A stretch of 64,000 bases of DNA from Mucilaginibacter tundrae (GCF_013408825.1 NZ_JACCBZ010000008.1:124001-188000); one strand, 5' to 3'. Shown: positions 49,997 through 58,196, counted from the stretch's first letter. Notes: generated by a model from the letters alone, not told the origin. Made by a program: numbers and translations.

Positions 49997-51817
49997 ATGA
50001 AAAAATTAATTCCAACCATTTGCGCATTGCTCATAGTAGTATTTGCCTTATGGAAATGCAGTTCCTACCCCCAACACGCCAATGCAGCTTATGTAAAACT
50101 CGGTAGTTTGCCTACAGATGTGTTGCCTTGTTGCACGGTCAATCAGGATACCTTTAAAAACTGGTTCGCCGGTGGGCAGGTTACCGCCGGTGGCTTGGTT
50201 ACACCTGCCAACAGCGTAGCCTTTCCGCATAATAACAATTGCGATTTCTACCGCTGGTCCGAGCATATGTTCCTATGGATGACGTCACCCCTCAGGGGCA
50301 GCACCGTCTTAACTTCGCCTATATTTTATACCGTATTGCCCGATAGCGCAGGTCAGCGCCAATTGGTGCAGGACGTGGCCAACAAACCCCTTGCCATGAG
50401 CGACCACCTTAACAAAGTAGGCCCCGACGGCCTGCCCGTAGTTAGAGATGTAAAAGGCCGCCTGTTCGAGATAGAACCATCGCCCGCGAAAAATGCGCTG
50501 GTTAAAGATAGCACCGGCAAAATAGTGCAGGTTGCCGCTGTTCGCCCCGGACTAAAAGGCAATTTCTTATTTGTTGATAAAGCAGGCAAGGCCATCGCCC
50601 ATCCGCAGGCTATCATCACAAATACCCACGCCAAAGGCGATATTGTAGCGCGCTTTGCGGCTACCAACAAAAAGTTCATCTTTTTAGATGCTAATGGCAA
50701 CCAGGTAGTATCCGAAGAAGGCCAGGCCACAGGCGATGTGCTCATCTCGCAAAACGGCGCGCTGGTGTATTACCTTACCGAAGTGAATGATGTGTATGCA
50801 TACTACCTGACAATGACACGTCCCTCAGGTGCGAACCAACCCAATTTCCCGACCACCGCTAAGGATCGCGATGCCATTTGCGCCTTCGCCCGCCTGCATA
50901 AGGTAAAAAGCCTGCCCGACTCCAACGCCCTCGCTATCGAAATTAAAACTTCATGGGTGGAGGTAAGTTCCCTGGCCGATACCACCGGCGCAGGTTACAT
51001 AACTGCCTATGCCAATATTAATACCTATAATACTGCCGATAGCACCAAATGGGTACCTAACGGGCACAAAGTTGCTAAAATGGCTATGATAGGCATGCAC
51101 ATTGTAGGCAGCGTTGCCGGCCACCCCGAAATGGTTTGGGCCACCTTTGAGCACCAGAACAATGCGCCCGACACCACTTATGCTTATGTAGATAAAAATA
51201 ACAATGTAAAAACCATAAATCAGCCTACCGGTGGCGGCTGGCTGTTAAGCAATAACGCCGCCGACCCAAAGCCTAACATCCCGCACATGGGTGCCGATAC
51301 GCTCGGCCCTCACCAATATGGCGATACTATTTACGCCTATAAAGGTTACACCATCAGCGCCAGCAATACCCTGCGTACTATGCCTTGGGGCAGCGCATAT
51401 GGTACGGTAACTAATCCCGAAGACAAAAGCTCCGCTAAATCAAACAGCGAGATCCTGTCTATCAACAACTCCGTGCTCGGTATGCTGGCCGCTAACGATG
51501 TGCGCAACAACTACCTGCTTATAGGCGCCACCTGGACCTCCGGCGGCGCGCCACCAAACGGCGACTCCTACGGAGCGGCATCACACACCGCCCCTTACGG
51601 TATTGATACTGCCCAGGGTACTGCCATAGGCACCAATGTTTTGGCAAACAGCACCATGGAAACCTATATGCAAACCGTTTCAACGTCGTGCTTTTACTGC
51701 CACAGCAGCCACCAAACACCGCCAAACCTAAGCCCCAATTCCCTGAGCCATGTGTTTGCCGAAATACAGCCCTTAGTATTTAAAACATTACCACCAAAAG
51801 CCCCGGCTAAAAAATAA
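49997..51817 (+). CDS. Predicted lipoprotein with one C-terminal cytochrome c motif
   Basis: A 606-aa secreted protein. The N-terminus is hydrophobic and ends in a possible lipobox Cys (ALLIVVFALWKCSS). Near the C-terminus CFYCHSSH gives a single CxxCH heme c site, within MQTVSTSCFYCHSSHQTPPN. Between them are Cys pairs (LPCCTVNQ) and a Thr/Asn/Asp-rich beta-type region. I do not recognise a known enzyme. One heme and lipid anchoring suggest an electron-transfer or oxidoreductase role in the periplasm or at the outer surface. Codon use is richer in GC than in the AT-rich genes that follow. Confidence 0.75.
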   Translation: MKKLIPTICALLIVVFALWKCSSYPQHANAAYVKLGSLPTDVLPCCTVNQDTFKNWFAGGQVTAGGLVTPANSVAFPHNNNCDFYRWSEHMFLWMTSPLRGSTVLTSPIFYTVLPDSAGQRQLVQDVANKPLAMSDHLNKVGPDGLPVVRDVKGRLFEIEPSPAKNALVKDSTGKIVQVAAVRPGLKGNFLFVDKAGKAIAHPQAIITNTHAKGDIVARFAATNKKFIFLDANGNQVVSEEGQATGDVLISQNGALVYYLTEVNDVYAYYLTMTRPSGANQPNFPTTAKDRDAICAFARLHKVKSLPDSNALAIEIKTSWVEVSSLADTTGAGYITAYANINTYNTADSTKWVPNGHKVAKMAMIGMHIVGSVAGHPEMVWATFEHQNNAPDTTYAYVDKNNNVKTINQPTGGGWLLSNNAADPKPNIPHMGADTLGPHQYGDTIYAYKGYTISASNTLRTMPWGSAYGTVTNPEDKSSAKSNSEILSINNSVLGMLAANDVRNNYLLIGATWTSGGAPPNGDSYGAASHTAPYGIDTAQGTAIGTNVLANSTMETYMQTVSTSCFYCHSSHQTPPNLSPNSLSHVFAEIQPLVFKTLPPKAPAKK

Positions 51818-51835
51818 CCCCTATAAATACATATT

Positions 51836-51884
51836 ACCACCACCGGAACTGCCCTTAACCCGCGGTTCCGGTGGTTATTAAAAT
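51836..51884 (+). terminator. Hairpin after the cytochrome-like gene
   Basis: ACCACCGGAAC (51839-51849) and GTTCCGGTGGT (51865-51875) pair, followed by TATTAAAA. The T run is weak. Confidence 0.6.
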
Positions 51885-52218
51885 GTATATGCTGGGCGTA
51901 TTCCTCCGGTAGAAGCGGGCCGGTGCAGGCTTTAAGCGCATCCGGTGCGATGTCACCCTGAGCAGAGTTGAGTGGCGTTCCTATCCCTTATGCGAATCCA
52001 CAGGTGTGGCTGTCTTGCTGAGGTACTCGAAGCATAAGCGCAGGCCAATCGCAAACCTATTTTAAGCACTCGTTATGAACGAGTGTAATTGTAGTATTAT
52101 TATTAGAATTTCTTATATTAGCCTGACCCGAATCACTTGTTACAATTAGCAAAGCTGCCTAACACAAAAAAATCTTTTAAAAATTCACAATAATAGTCTT
52201 GATGATATTCGATAATAA
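51885..52218. other. Gene-free stretch with decayed repeat sequence
   Basis: No gene is seen. Bases 51900-52060 hold fragments related to the dispersed repeats (GCGGGCCGG, TGTCACCCTGAGCAGAGTTG, GAGGTACTCGAAGCAT). The last 150 bases turn AT-rich and lead into the island at 52219; no clear TAnnTTTG box was found. Confidence 0.5.
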
Positions 52219-53202
52219 ATGGATAAAACTGAACAATCAAACCCCAAGGAAAACTTAACACCTGTTAAATTTCACTTTTATTCGGTAACATTTACACCAT
52301 ACAATGACCAAACAGATCAATCTAGTAATTCTATTTTAAGTAAAATTATTACTTACGTGACAAATGAGTTGCATAATGGAAAGGGGCATTTAATAGATCG
52401 CCATCATAATCGACCAGAAGAAGAAAGACGAGAAATATTTATGGCGCAGTCGGTTTATATATTGAAAGATAAAAGAATTAGGTGCTCTATGGCTCTGTTA
52501 AGATCTGGACGAACCCCGATGCTCAAACCAGCGGACAAATTCCAATTAGTGCCGTTAGATAAAACTCAAGGGTCAATTGCTGAGCAAACACATTTTTTTA
52601 TTGATTACAGTAAAGATCCTGCAATTATATGTTTAGAATTTAATTATCATGGTCCTCGGATTTCAGACATAGAATACTATTTACGCAATGTTGCGCGAGA
52701 TACTTTAAGATTGGCAAAAGCAACGGAGGTAACAATGCATATGGATACATCTATTGACAAAACTTTATCTGAATTAAAAAATGTTTTAAACATAGATATA
52801 AAGATTCAACCTCAAAAGATTTCCCGGATGGATACAGATTTAATAGGGCAATATTTTACAGGTCTCAATACCTTTGGACAACGTATTAAGCCTAAGTTTA
52901 TAAAATTGGAAGCGATGTTTCAAACCCCTGGCAACACAGTTGCAAGCTCTCAAATTAATAACGAAGCTAACGCTATGGTAATCAATTTGCTAAAGAAATT
53001 TAAAGGGCGGCCCTTCAATATTGATGCGTTCGAGAACTTTGTAGTAAAATATGAAGATAAAGATGGACAAGAAGAAATCTTTAATTTGTTAAAAGGAAAA
53101 AAAGAGATAATAAAAGAAATAGATTTAACAATACATACTAGTTTAAAACTTTGGTATGAAATGATAAAGCCTGAATTAGACGAATATATTCAAAGCTTCT
53201 AA
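52219..53202 (+). CDS. Unrecognised 327-aa soluble protein of the AT-rich island
   Basis: A 327-aa protein without signal or membrane segment. The N-terminal half has alternating strands (VKFHFYSVTFTPYND; HFFIDYSKDPAIICLEFNYH) and the C-terminal third is helical and charged (FNIDAFENFVVKYEDKDGQE; KGKKEIIKEIDLTIHTSLKL). I do not recognise the family. It is followed after only three bases by a membrane protein, so the pair is probably one functional unit. Base composition is visibly more AT-rich than in neighbouring genes, a sign of recent transfer. A cytosolic sensor plus membrane partner resembles two-gene phage-defence layouts, but that is inference. Confidence 0.75.
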   Translation: MDKTEQSNPKENLTPVKFHFYSVTFTPYNDQTDQSSNSILSKIITYVTNELHNGKGHLIDRHHNRPEEERREIFMAQSVYILKDKRIRCSMALLRSGRTPMLKPADKFQLVPLDKTQGSIAEQTHFFIDYSKDPAIICLEFNYHGPRISDIEYYLRNVARDTLRLAKATEVTMHMDTSIDKTLSELKNVLNIDIKIQPQKISRMDTDLIGQYFTGLNTFGQRIKPKFIKLEAMFQTPGNTVASSQINNEANAMVINLLKKFKGRPFNIDAFENFVVKYEDKDGQEEIFNLLKGKKEIIKEIDLTIHTSLKLWYEMIKPELDEYIQSF

Positions 53203-53205
53203 ATA

Positions 53206-53700
53206 ATGATAGATTTATATTTCCGAAAGCCCTTATTATGGGATTACTTATTAGCTACTTTATTATGTATTATAATATTTGTAATTAATAATATTGGTTG
53301 GATATTTATTCCTGTGAATCAAAATATTTGGTCTATGGCTTCTGATTTATCAACAACATCACTTACGTTGGCTGGATTCATTATTACGCTCTTAACTATT
53401 CTTATTACTTTCAAGAGTGGTTATAGGATCAAGAAAGGTTCAAAAGTCGAAGATGAAACAGTTTTTGAATTATTTTTTACAACAAACTTGTACTTTGAAA
53501 CTGTAAAACATTTAAAAAACTGTATAAAATCCTTGGTTTTTATTTCGGTATTAGGCTATTCTTTAAAACTATTTTTAAATGACTGTGCTCATAAATATAT
53601 TTATTTCTTTAACATATTTGGTCTTATTGTTGTAATTCTAACCTTATTACGAAGCTTAATGATTTTAACTAAAATAATTGATCTTCAAAAATTGGAATAA
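53206..53700 (+). CDS. Unrecognised four-helix membrane protein of the AT-rich island
   Basis: A 164-aa protein with four predicted membrane helices: LLATLLCIIIFVINNIGWIF, TTSLTLAGFIITLLTILITF, CIKSLVFISVLGYSLKLFL and YFFNIFGLIVVILTLLRSLM. A soluble loop with KSGYRIKKGSKVEDETVFEL lies between helices 2 and 3. The start is three bases after the upstream stop. Its size and layout resemble small membrane effectors in two-gene defence modules; no homologue is recognised. Confidence 0.75.
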   Translation: MIDLYFRKPLLWDYLLATLLCIIIFVINNIGWIFIPVNQNIWSMASDLSTTSLTLAGFIITLLTILITFKSGYRIKKGSKVEDETVFELFFTTNLYFETVKHLKNCIKSLVFISVLGYSLKLFLNDCAHKYIYFFNIFGLIVVILTLLRSLMILTKIIDLQKLE

Positions 53701-53799
53701 TATTATTGAAGTTTAGATATGCTAATCTATTTGATAATGATTATCTTATAATTATTATTCTAAATAAAACTATTTTTAAACCAATTACTTATATACTCA

Positions 53800-54177
53800 T
53801 TGGGAAGTAAGATTTCAAATTTAATAAGCAGTATTCTTTGTTACATATTTTTGCCATTAACTCCATTTATGTTCGAATACTATTACTCAAAGCCAATACA
53901 TCATATTACAGAAAAGTCTGTAGTTATTGCTTTAAGTACCTATGCGTTTAGTTTAGCCTTTAGCACAAAATTTAGGGTTATATCTTTAATTAATATAGTT
54001 ATTGCTTTTGTAGCTGGTGGGCTATATGGGTCAGTTGAGGATCAATTGAATTTTGATCCATGGTCAGTTCCTGCGGTAACCATATATGTATTAGTAATTT
54101 TTGCTATAGCTGAACGTTATCATAGACATATTAATGAAAATGAAATTTGTTGGTTTTATAGTGTTTTTAACTCATAA
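53800..54177 (+). CDS. Unrecognised small membrane protein
   Basis: A 125-aa frame starting with TTG at 53800; no ATG lies in frame near the beginning, so the true start is uncertain. It has about four hydrophobic segments (ILCYIFLPLTPFMFEYY, SVVIALSTYAFSLAF, VISLINIVIAFVAGGLYG, AVTIYVLVIFAIAERYH). AT-rich like its neighbours. It ends five bases before the next start. Confidence 0.6.
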   Translation: MGSKISNLISSILCYIFLPLTPFMFEYYYSKPIHHITEKSVVIALSTYAFSLAFSTKFRVISLINIVIAFVAGGLYGSVEDQLNFDPWSVPAVTIYVLVIFAIAERYHRHINENEICWFYSVFNS

Positions 54178-54182
54178 TTAAC

Positions 54183-54590
54183 ATGGAAAATGTATTGTTT
54201 TTGGGCTTAGCTAGTGGAGCTTTAGGTCAAATTATTTATTTGGTTTTTAATATTTATAAGCAAAAGAAGGCTGAAAAAAAGCTTGAAAGTCTGATTGTAA
54301 AAAATGAAAATGAGTTTTTAAAAATGATTGAAGAATATAAAACGAAGAAGAAATTATTACATCTTAATAGTGAGCATGCAAAAGATGATTTTGATGAATT
54401 AATGTTAATGACTTTTGTAAAAAACCAAATTAATTTACTCAATGAATCCGAAAAGCGTATGATGAATAAGGTTATAGAGAGAAAGAATACCGAAAATCAA
54501 AAGCGCTATATCTCGAAACTATTTGAAGATATCAAGTTTAACGATTTTTTAAATAGTCATACTCATAGAAAAACTAGTTTTAATATTTAG
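54183..54590 (+). CDS. Unrecognised protein with N-terminal membrane helix and coiled coil
   Basis: A 135-aa protein: one membrane helix (VLFLGLASGALGQIIYLVFN) and then a long charged helix (QKKAEKKLESLIVKNENEFL; YKTKKKLLHLNSEHAKDDF) likely to form a coiled coil facing the cytosol. Last gene of the AT-rich island; a duplicated GC-rich repeat follows. Function unknown. Confidence 0.65.
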   Translation: MENVLFLGLASGALGQIIYLVFNIYKQKKAEKKLESLIVKNENEFLKMIEEYKTKKKLLHLNSEHAKDDFDELMLMTFVKNQINLLNESEKRMMNKVIERKNTENQKRYISKLFEDIKFNDFLNSHTHRKTSFNI

Positions 54591-54643
54591 TTTATTGATC
54601 CTCCCCAAACTGGCGCAAGCATTCCGCGTGTGTCCAAACGGTA

Positions 54644-54903
54644 CGCTCTGTACAACATAGAGATTATTCATTCCTCGCAACAACCACTAACCCAAAGCGC
54701 GCAAACGCCCGACGGAAACCGGGCCGGGAGCTGGCCTCGCGGGCAGAAGGTTTTTTCCGTCTTGATCTTTTGGTTACTTTTGGATCAAGCCAAAAGTGAC
54801 AAAGCCCCCGCGGCAAATGAGCGGGCGAGAATAATTCATCAAAACGAAAATAATTCCGGTACCACCGCGCAACACTTCGAGAACCTCAATGTGACACCCA
54901 GCC
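54644..54903 (+). repeat. GC-rich dispersed repeat in a tandem duplication, first unit
   Basis: The gap 54591-55227 has no gene. This 260-bp unit contains the core repeat (54691-54832) with its hairpins GCCCGACGGAAACCGGGC, CTTTTGG..GATCAAGCCAAAAG and CCCGCGGCAAATGAGCGGG. It is bounded by CGCTCTGTACAA and GTGACACCCAGCC and is followed after 28 bases by a near-identical unit. Confidence 0.85.
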
Positions 54904-54931
54904 GTTAAAGCAACAGAGCCGTTAATGAGTT

Positions 54932-55188
54932 CGCTCTGTACAAAATAGAGATTATTCATGCCTCGCTACAACCACTAACCCAAAGCGCGCAAACGCCCGA
55001 CGGAAAACCGGGCCGGGAGTTGGCCTGCGGGCAGAAGGTTTTTTCCGTCTTGATCTTTTGGTTACTTTTGGATCAAGCCAAAAGTGACAAAGCCCCCGCG
55101 GCAAATGAGCGGGCGAGAATAATTCATCAAAACGAAAATAATTCCGGTACCACCGCGCGACACTTCGAAATCAATGTGACACCCAGCC
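54932..55188 (+). repeat. GC-rich dispersed repeat in a tandem duplication, second unit
   Basis: A 257-bp near-copy of 54644-54903, same ends (CGCTCTGTACAA, GTGACACCCAGCC), same unique flanks (ATAATTCATCAAAACGAAAA). The flanks being shared shows a segmental tandem duplication, not two independent insertions. The open frames across both units are artefacts. Confidence 0.85.
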
Positions 55189-55227
55189 AAAATGCAAACT
55201 TAGCTAGCTGTCCAAAATCACACCCAA

Positions 55228-55422
55228 TCAATCCTCCCTAATCATCAATTGATAAACCCCAAAAGCGGCAATAACGCATAAACCCGAGATAACGGTAAAA
55301 TAAACCCGCAGATCCTGTCCCCACAAGCGAGGGTTACAACAACCCGCTATTAAGGCGAAGATCAAAAAAATGATCACCAAAAAAATAATGGTGACAACAA
55401 CCGAGTGTGCAGGATTTTTCAT
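55228..55422 (-). CDS. Small two-span membrane protein (hypothetical)
   Basis: A 64-aa protein with two hydrophobic helices (VVVTIIFLVIIFLIFALIAG and VYFTVISGLCVIAAFGVYQL) joined by a short loop CCNPRLWGQDLR. I know no function for it. It lies between the duplicated repeat and the small-lipoprotein array, divergent from the array. Confidence 0.6.
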   Translation of the reverse strand: MKNPAHSVVVTIIFLVIIFLIFALIAGCCNPRLWGQDLRVYFTVISGLCVIAAFGVYQLMIRED

Positions 55423-55595
55423 GAGGAGAGGTTATATTCAAATATATGCTATTTGCTGTAAATCAATTATTAAATAATCATCAATCAAACTCTTTGCGGC
55501 ACTCCGCACGCTCACCCGCACCTGGTCATATTCTCGAAATATTTTAAACAACCAAGCAATTTTATTGTAATTAAAGAAAACTAAAAAAGCCACCT

Positions 55596-55841
55596 ATGAA
55601 AAAATTAGCATTAGGCATATGTATTTGCGCGGGCATCGCAATGGCATCATGCAAACAAAAAGCCGCCGAGGCAGCAGCTACCGATTCGGTTAAGGTAGAC
55701 TCAACCTCGGCAATGGGCACCACAGGCAGTACTGGCTTAACAGGCAGCACAGGTTCAACCGGTCTGTCGGGCACTACTGGTACCTCAGGCACAATGGGTA
55801 CAACCGCGGGTACCGGCGCTACTACGCCTCCGGCAAGTTAA
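55596..55841 (+). CDS. Small low-complexity lipoprotein 1
   Basis: An 81-aa protein. MKKLALGICICAGIAMASC is a lipoprotein signal (lipobox AMASC, Cys 19). The mature part begins KQKAAEAAATDSVKVDSTSA and continues as a run of Gly, Ser and Thr words (GSTGLTGSTG). It is the first of four consecutive genes with the same signal-peptide style. Function unknown; the flexible composition suggests a surface-exposed or spacer role. Confidence 0.75.
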   Translation: MKKLALGICICAGIAMASCKQKAAEAAATDSVKVDSTSAMGTTGSTGLTGSTGSTGLSGTTGTSGTMGTTAGTGATTPPAS

Positions 55842-55983
55842 AGGTTCAAACAAGTCGGCGGCAAGATCTAATATCCTGCTGCCGACTGTAACACCTTAAT
55901 CGCAGTAAATACGTCCCTAAATCAATATTACCGCAAACATTAGCCCTCCCAACTCGGTTGTTGATATATAACCAAATACTAAT

Positions 55984-56223
55984 ATGAAAAAGCTAATTTT
56001 AGGCGTATGCCTTTGTGCCGGGATGGCAGCGTGCCAAACGAACATGAAAAAACCTAATGACGCTGCCGATTCACCGATGATGACCGGGAAAGCAGATCAG
56101 GCCGGTACAGTGAATGATTCATCCCATACAGCAGCCAATGCTGACTCGCAAAGGGTGGGTAAATCCAACGGAGCCCCAACAGATACTACAAGCACCGGAT
56201 CGGGTAAATTGGATAAGCAATAA
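55984..56223 (+). CDS. Small low-complexity lipoprotein 2
   Basis: A 79-aa protein. MKKLILGVCLCAGMAAC (lipobox GMAAC) is close in sequence to the signal of gene 1, then an Asp/Ser/Thr/Asn-rich tail (NDAADSPMMTGKADQAGTVN). The preceding gap contains an AGTCGGCGGCA/TGCTGCCGACT hairpin (55852-55887) that may end transcription of gene 1. Confidence 0.75.
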   Translation: MKKLILGVCLCAGMAACQTNMKKPNDAADSPMMTGKADQAGTVNDSSHTAANADSQRVGKSNGAPTDTTSTGSGKLDKQ

Positions 56224-56241
56224 CATAATAGATATATCACC

Positions 56242-56457
56242 ATGAAGAAAATATTTTTAGGCCTTTTCCTGTGCGGATCAATAGCGATAGCATCATCATG
56301 TGGCAGCCACAAAGCAACCAATGCTGCCGATGGTAACAATGCCCTGCTGGATTCATCTAAAAAAACACAGGACAGCACCAACGCCAAACCCGACAGCATT
56401 ACACCAAAAGCTGTTGATAGCACTAACAAACCAACAGATACCATCAAAAAGAAATAA
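56242..56457 (+). CDS. Small low-complexity lipoprotein 3
   Basis: A 71-aa protein. MKKIFLGLFLCGSIAIASSC is a lipoprotein signal (IASSC). The tail is built of Asp-Ser-Thr-Lys words (LLDSSKKTQDSTNAKPDSIT; VDSTNKPTDTIKKK). It starts 18 bases after gene 2, so they are likely co-transcribed. Confidence 0.75.
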   Translation: MKKIFLGLFLCGSIAIASSCGSHKATNAADGNNALLDSSKKTQDSTNAKPDSITPKAVDSTNKPTDTIKKK

Positions 56458-56489
56458 ACAGGCAGAGGTATTTACTTAGGTAGCTTTTT

Positions 56490-56753
56490 ATGAGAAAGAT
56501 ATTTTTAGCCATCTACCTTTGCGTAGGGCTGGCGGCATGCGGTAACGGTAATAACGATACCACCCACACCGACAATAATTCGCCAGCCTTTACCGATACC
56601 TCAAGCACCACTTCGGGCAATATAGGCACTCCGGCTAAACAAAACGGCGACACTACTATTGACAGCACTCACCGTGCCGCGCACGTGCCCCCAAACTCAT
56701 CCGGCAAAACCAAAAATACCAACCCCGATACCACCAACGCCAGCAGCCACTAA
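56490..56753 (+). CDS. Small low-complexity lipoprotein 4
   Basis: An 87-aa protein. MRKIFLAIYLCVGLAAC (lipobox GLAAC) then an Asn/Asp/Thr/Ser/His-rich tail (NNDTTHTDNNSPAFTDTSST; NTNPDTTNASSH). It starts 32 bases after gene 3. The four signals are similar while the tails share only composition, which fits duplication followed by fast divergence. Confidence 0.75.
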   Translation: MRKIFLAIYLCVGLAACGNGNNDTTHTDNNSPAFTDTSSTTSGNIGTPAKQNGDTTIDSTHRAAHVPPNSSGKTKNTNPDTTNASSH

Positions 56754-56934
56754 GTTTGAACTATAATTAAAGATTACCATAATTTCTTTATTATTCGTCA
56801 GTCCGAAGCTTTGGGTGAAAAAAGGGTAGAACTATGGTGGCATGTGTGGCTGCAGGGCATAGGAAATTTTTACTGACGCCCGGGAACGAGAGGCGAAGCA
56901 TGGGGTAAAAGATTCCGGCCCAGGTTCTGCCCGT

Positions 56935-57006
56935 TTTGCAGCGTAAAGCCTGTGCGGCAAAAAAGCCTTAGGACTGACTTGAATTTTTGATTCTTTTGTT
57001 TCAAGA
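56935..57006 (+). repeat. Left half of a GC-rich repeat split by the transposon, with target duplication
   Basis: The sequence GCGGCAAAAAAGCC..TTGAATTTTTGATTCTTTTG is the left arm of the central repeat hairpin. It ends with TTTCAAGA (56999-57006), the 8-bp target duplication. The right half resumes at 61212 with TTTCAAGACAAAAGAACTAG, which continues the repeat as in the copy at 1400-1425. Confidence 0.8.
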
Positions 57007-57030
57007 GGAGACTATATACGTGTTAGACCA
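57007..57030 (+). repeat. Left terminal inverted repeat
   Basis: 24 bp beginning GGAGACTATATACGTGTTAG; an exact inverse of 61188-61211. Confidence 0.95.
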
Positions 57031-57032
57031 AA

Positions 57033-57221
57033 CTAATTAGATTTTTTATTTTTATTATGCGAGTAAATTAAATAAATACCTAATAAAATTATCGCAAAGC
57101 AAACTCCTGTATATAATTCAGCATGATTAATTGTCATCATGCTATCTCCATAAAACATTAAAATCCCAATTAGCCATAAGAATGAAAAGCAAAAAAGCAT
57201 TACAGCAATTGATATTTTCAT
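57033..57221 (-). CDS. Transposon passenger: two-span membrane protein (hypothetical)
   Basis: A 62-aa protein with two membrane helices (ISIAVMLFCFSFLWLIGILM and AELYTGVCFAIILLGIYLIY) and a Lys/Asn tail. The start at 57221 is chosen because it follows the upstream 43-aa gene by seven bases; a longer frame would overlap that gene. It stops two bases from the left inverted repeat. No function is recognised. Confidence 0.6.
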   Translation of the reverse strand: MKISIAVMLFCFSFLWLIGILMFYGDSMMTINHAELYTGVCFAIILLGIYLIYSHNKNKKSN

Positions 57222-57228
57222 TTTGAGG

Positions 57229-57360
57229 TTACTTTTTAATTTTTGGCTTAGGCGTTCCTTTCTTTTCAGCCTCAACCTTTTTAGGCGTAACGCTCGCTTT
57301 TATAATATTATGAAATATGTTACTTGCTTCTTTGGGGGTTTTATCTTCTTGCTTTGCCAT
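57229..57360 (-). CDS. Transposon passenger: 43-aa basic protein (hypothetical)
   Basis: A short frame encoding MAKQEDKTPKEASNIFHNII, then KASVTPKKVEAEKKGTPKPK and a Lys end. The head KTPKEASNIFHNIIKASV can form an amphipathic helix; the tail is Lys/Pro-rich. Similar tiny proteins with a KxPKEASxxFHxI head are familiar to me from Bacteroidetes mobile DNA, without a known function. It is probably co-transcribed with the membrane protein downstream. Confidence 0.6.
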   Translation of the reverse strand: MAKQEDKTPKEASNIFHNIIKASVTPKKVEAEKKGTPKPKIKK

Positions 57361-57714
57361 AATGTAAAGTTAAAAAGAATAGTCTAAATAATAATCAATA
57401 AAAAATACTTGTATTACATTCATTATTTGATATGTTTTTTGTATCATTTTTTGTTTTTATTAAAGATATTGGGTCTAATAGACAAAGTTCTAACAATTAA
57501 GTTTTCAACATCCTAACAGTAATTAACATCGTTATCTAGGGGGTAAACAGGCGTTTTAAGGCAACTTTAGCTATAAAGTGAAGGATTATCTTTCGCCGGC
57601 GAAAGATAATCCTTAATGAGTTTCTAATAATTTCATACGTGTTGTTTTTTTTCTATTGCTTTTGGTTATATAATAGCCTATATTTGCTATTGTCAAACAA
57701 AGTTATTTATCATT
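57361..57714. promoter_or_regulatory. Intergenic control region with 34-bp palindrome and promoter
   Basis: No gene is seen. A perfect, loopless 34-bp palindrome spans 57581-57614 (arm AAGGATTATCTTTCGCC). Downstream of it TTG at 57656-57658 and TATATTTG at 57679-57686 (20-base spacer) form a promoter for the gene at 57715. The palindrome is not followed by a T run, so it may be a protein-binding or cruciform site rather than a terminator. Confidence 0.6.
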
Positions 57715-58191
57715 ATGAATTTTAAAGAAACTATCTCCGAGTTGGAGAATATGCTCTTTGCTCTAAATCCAAAAGCAAGAGGATATTATGAAGCAATAGA
57801 AGCACTGCGAAATGTTGGGATTAAAGATTATGGGGAAATAAAAGCTGAAGCACCTGATTTTAGTAAATTTAAGGTTGTTTACGACCCGAACACTAACATG
57901 AGGAACAAAACCCTTTTCGCAATTAGAGCGCTTAACAGATTTGTTAAGAATAAAGAAATAGCAAAATATCTGCACGAGCAAGAACCTAATGTGCCTATAA
58001 AAGATTTTGTTACGGCTCTTTCTAATCCATTATTTTTTCTTAAAAACGAAAAGCGAATTCATAAAATTAGTGTAGGCACTGGTAATAACGGGGTGTATTG
58101 GGGGTCGCTTAAATGGATTAATGAGGATGGGAGTATCAAGGCTGAACATAAGTATATTGAAGAGCCTAAACAGCCAGAGATTGATATTTAA
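57715..58191 (+). CDS. Transposon passenger: 158-aa hypothetical protein
   Basis: A soluble 158-aa protein. The N-terminal helix (FKETISELENMLFALNPKAR) is followed by a region that looks like a winged-helix unit (TLFAIRALNRFVKNKEIAKY; VPIKDFVTALSNPLFFLKNE) ending in a beta hairpin (GNNGVYWGSLKWINEDGSIK). I do not recognise the family. DNA binding is a guess from the fold pattern. It has its own promoter and terminator, so it is a self-contained passenger. Confidence 0.7.
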   Translation: MNFKETISELENMLFALNPKARGYYEAIEALRNVGIKDYGEIKAEAPDFSKFKVVYDPNTNMRNKTLFAIRALNRFVKNKEIAKYLHEQEPNVPIKDFVTALSNPLFFLKNEKRIHKISVGTGNNGVYWGSLKWINEDGSIKAEHKYIEEPKQPEIDI

Positions 58192-58196
58192 AAAAT

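Noticed and set aside
54630..54908. 92-codon open frame
   Set aside because: Encoded by the duplicated repeat and without a ribosome site; the equivalent frame in the second unit starts at a different place.
55020..55241. 73-codon open frame
   Set aside because: Repeat artefact as above.
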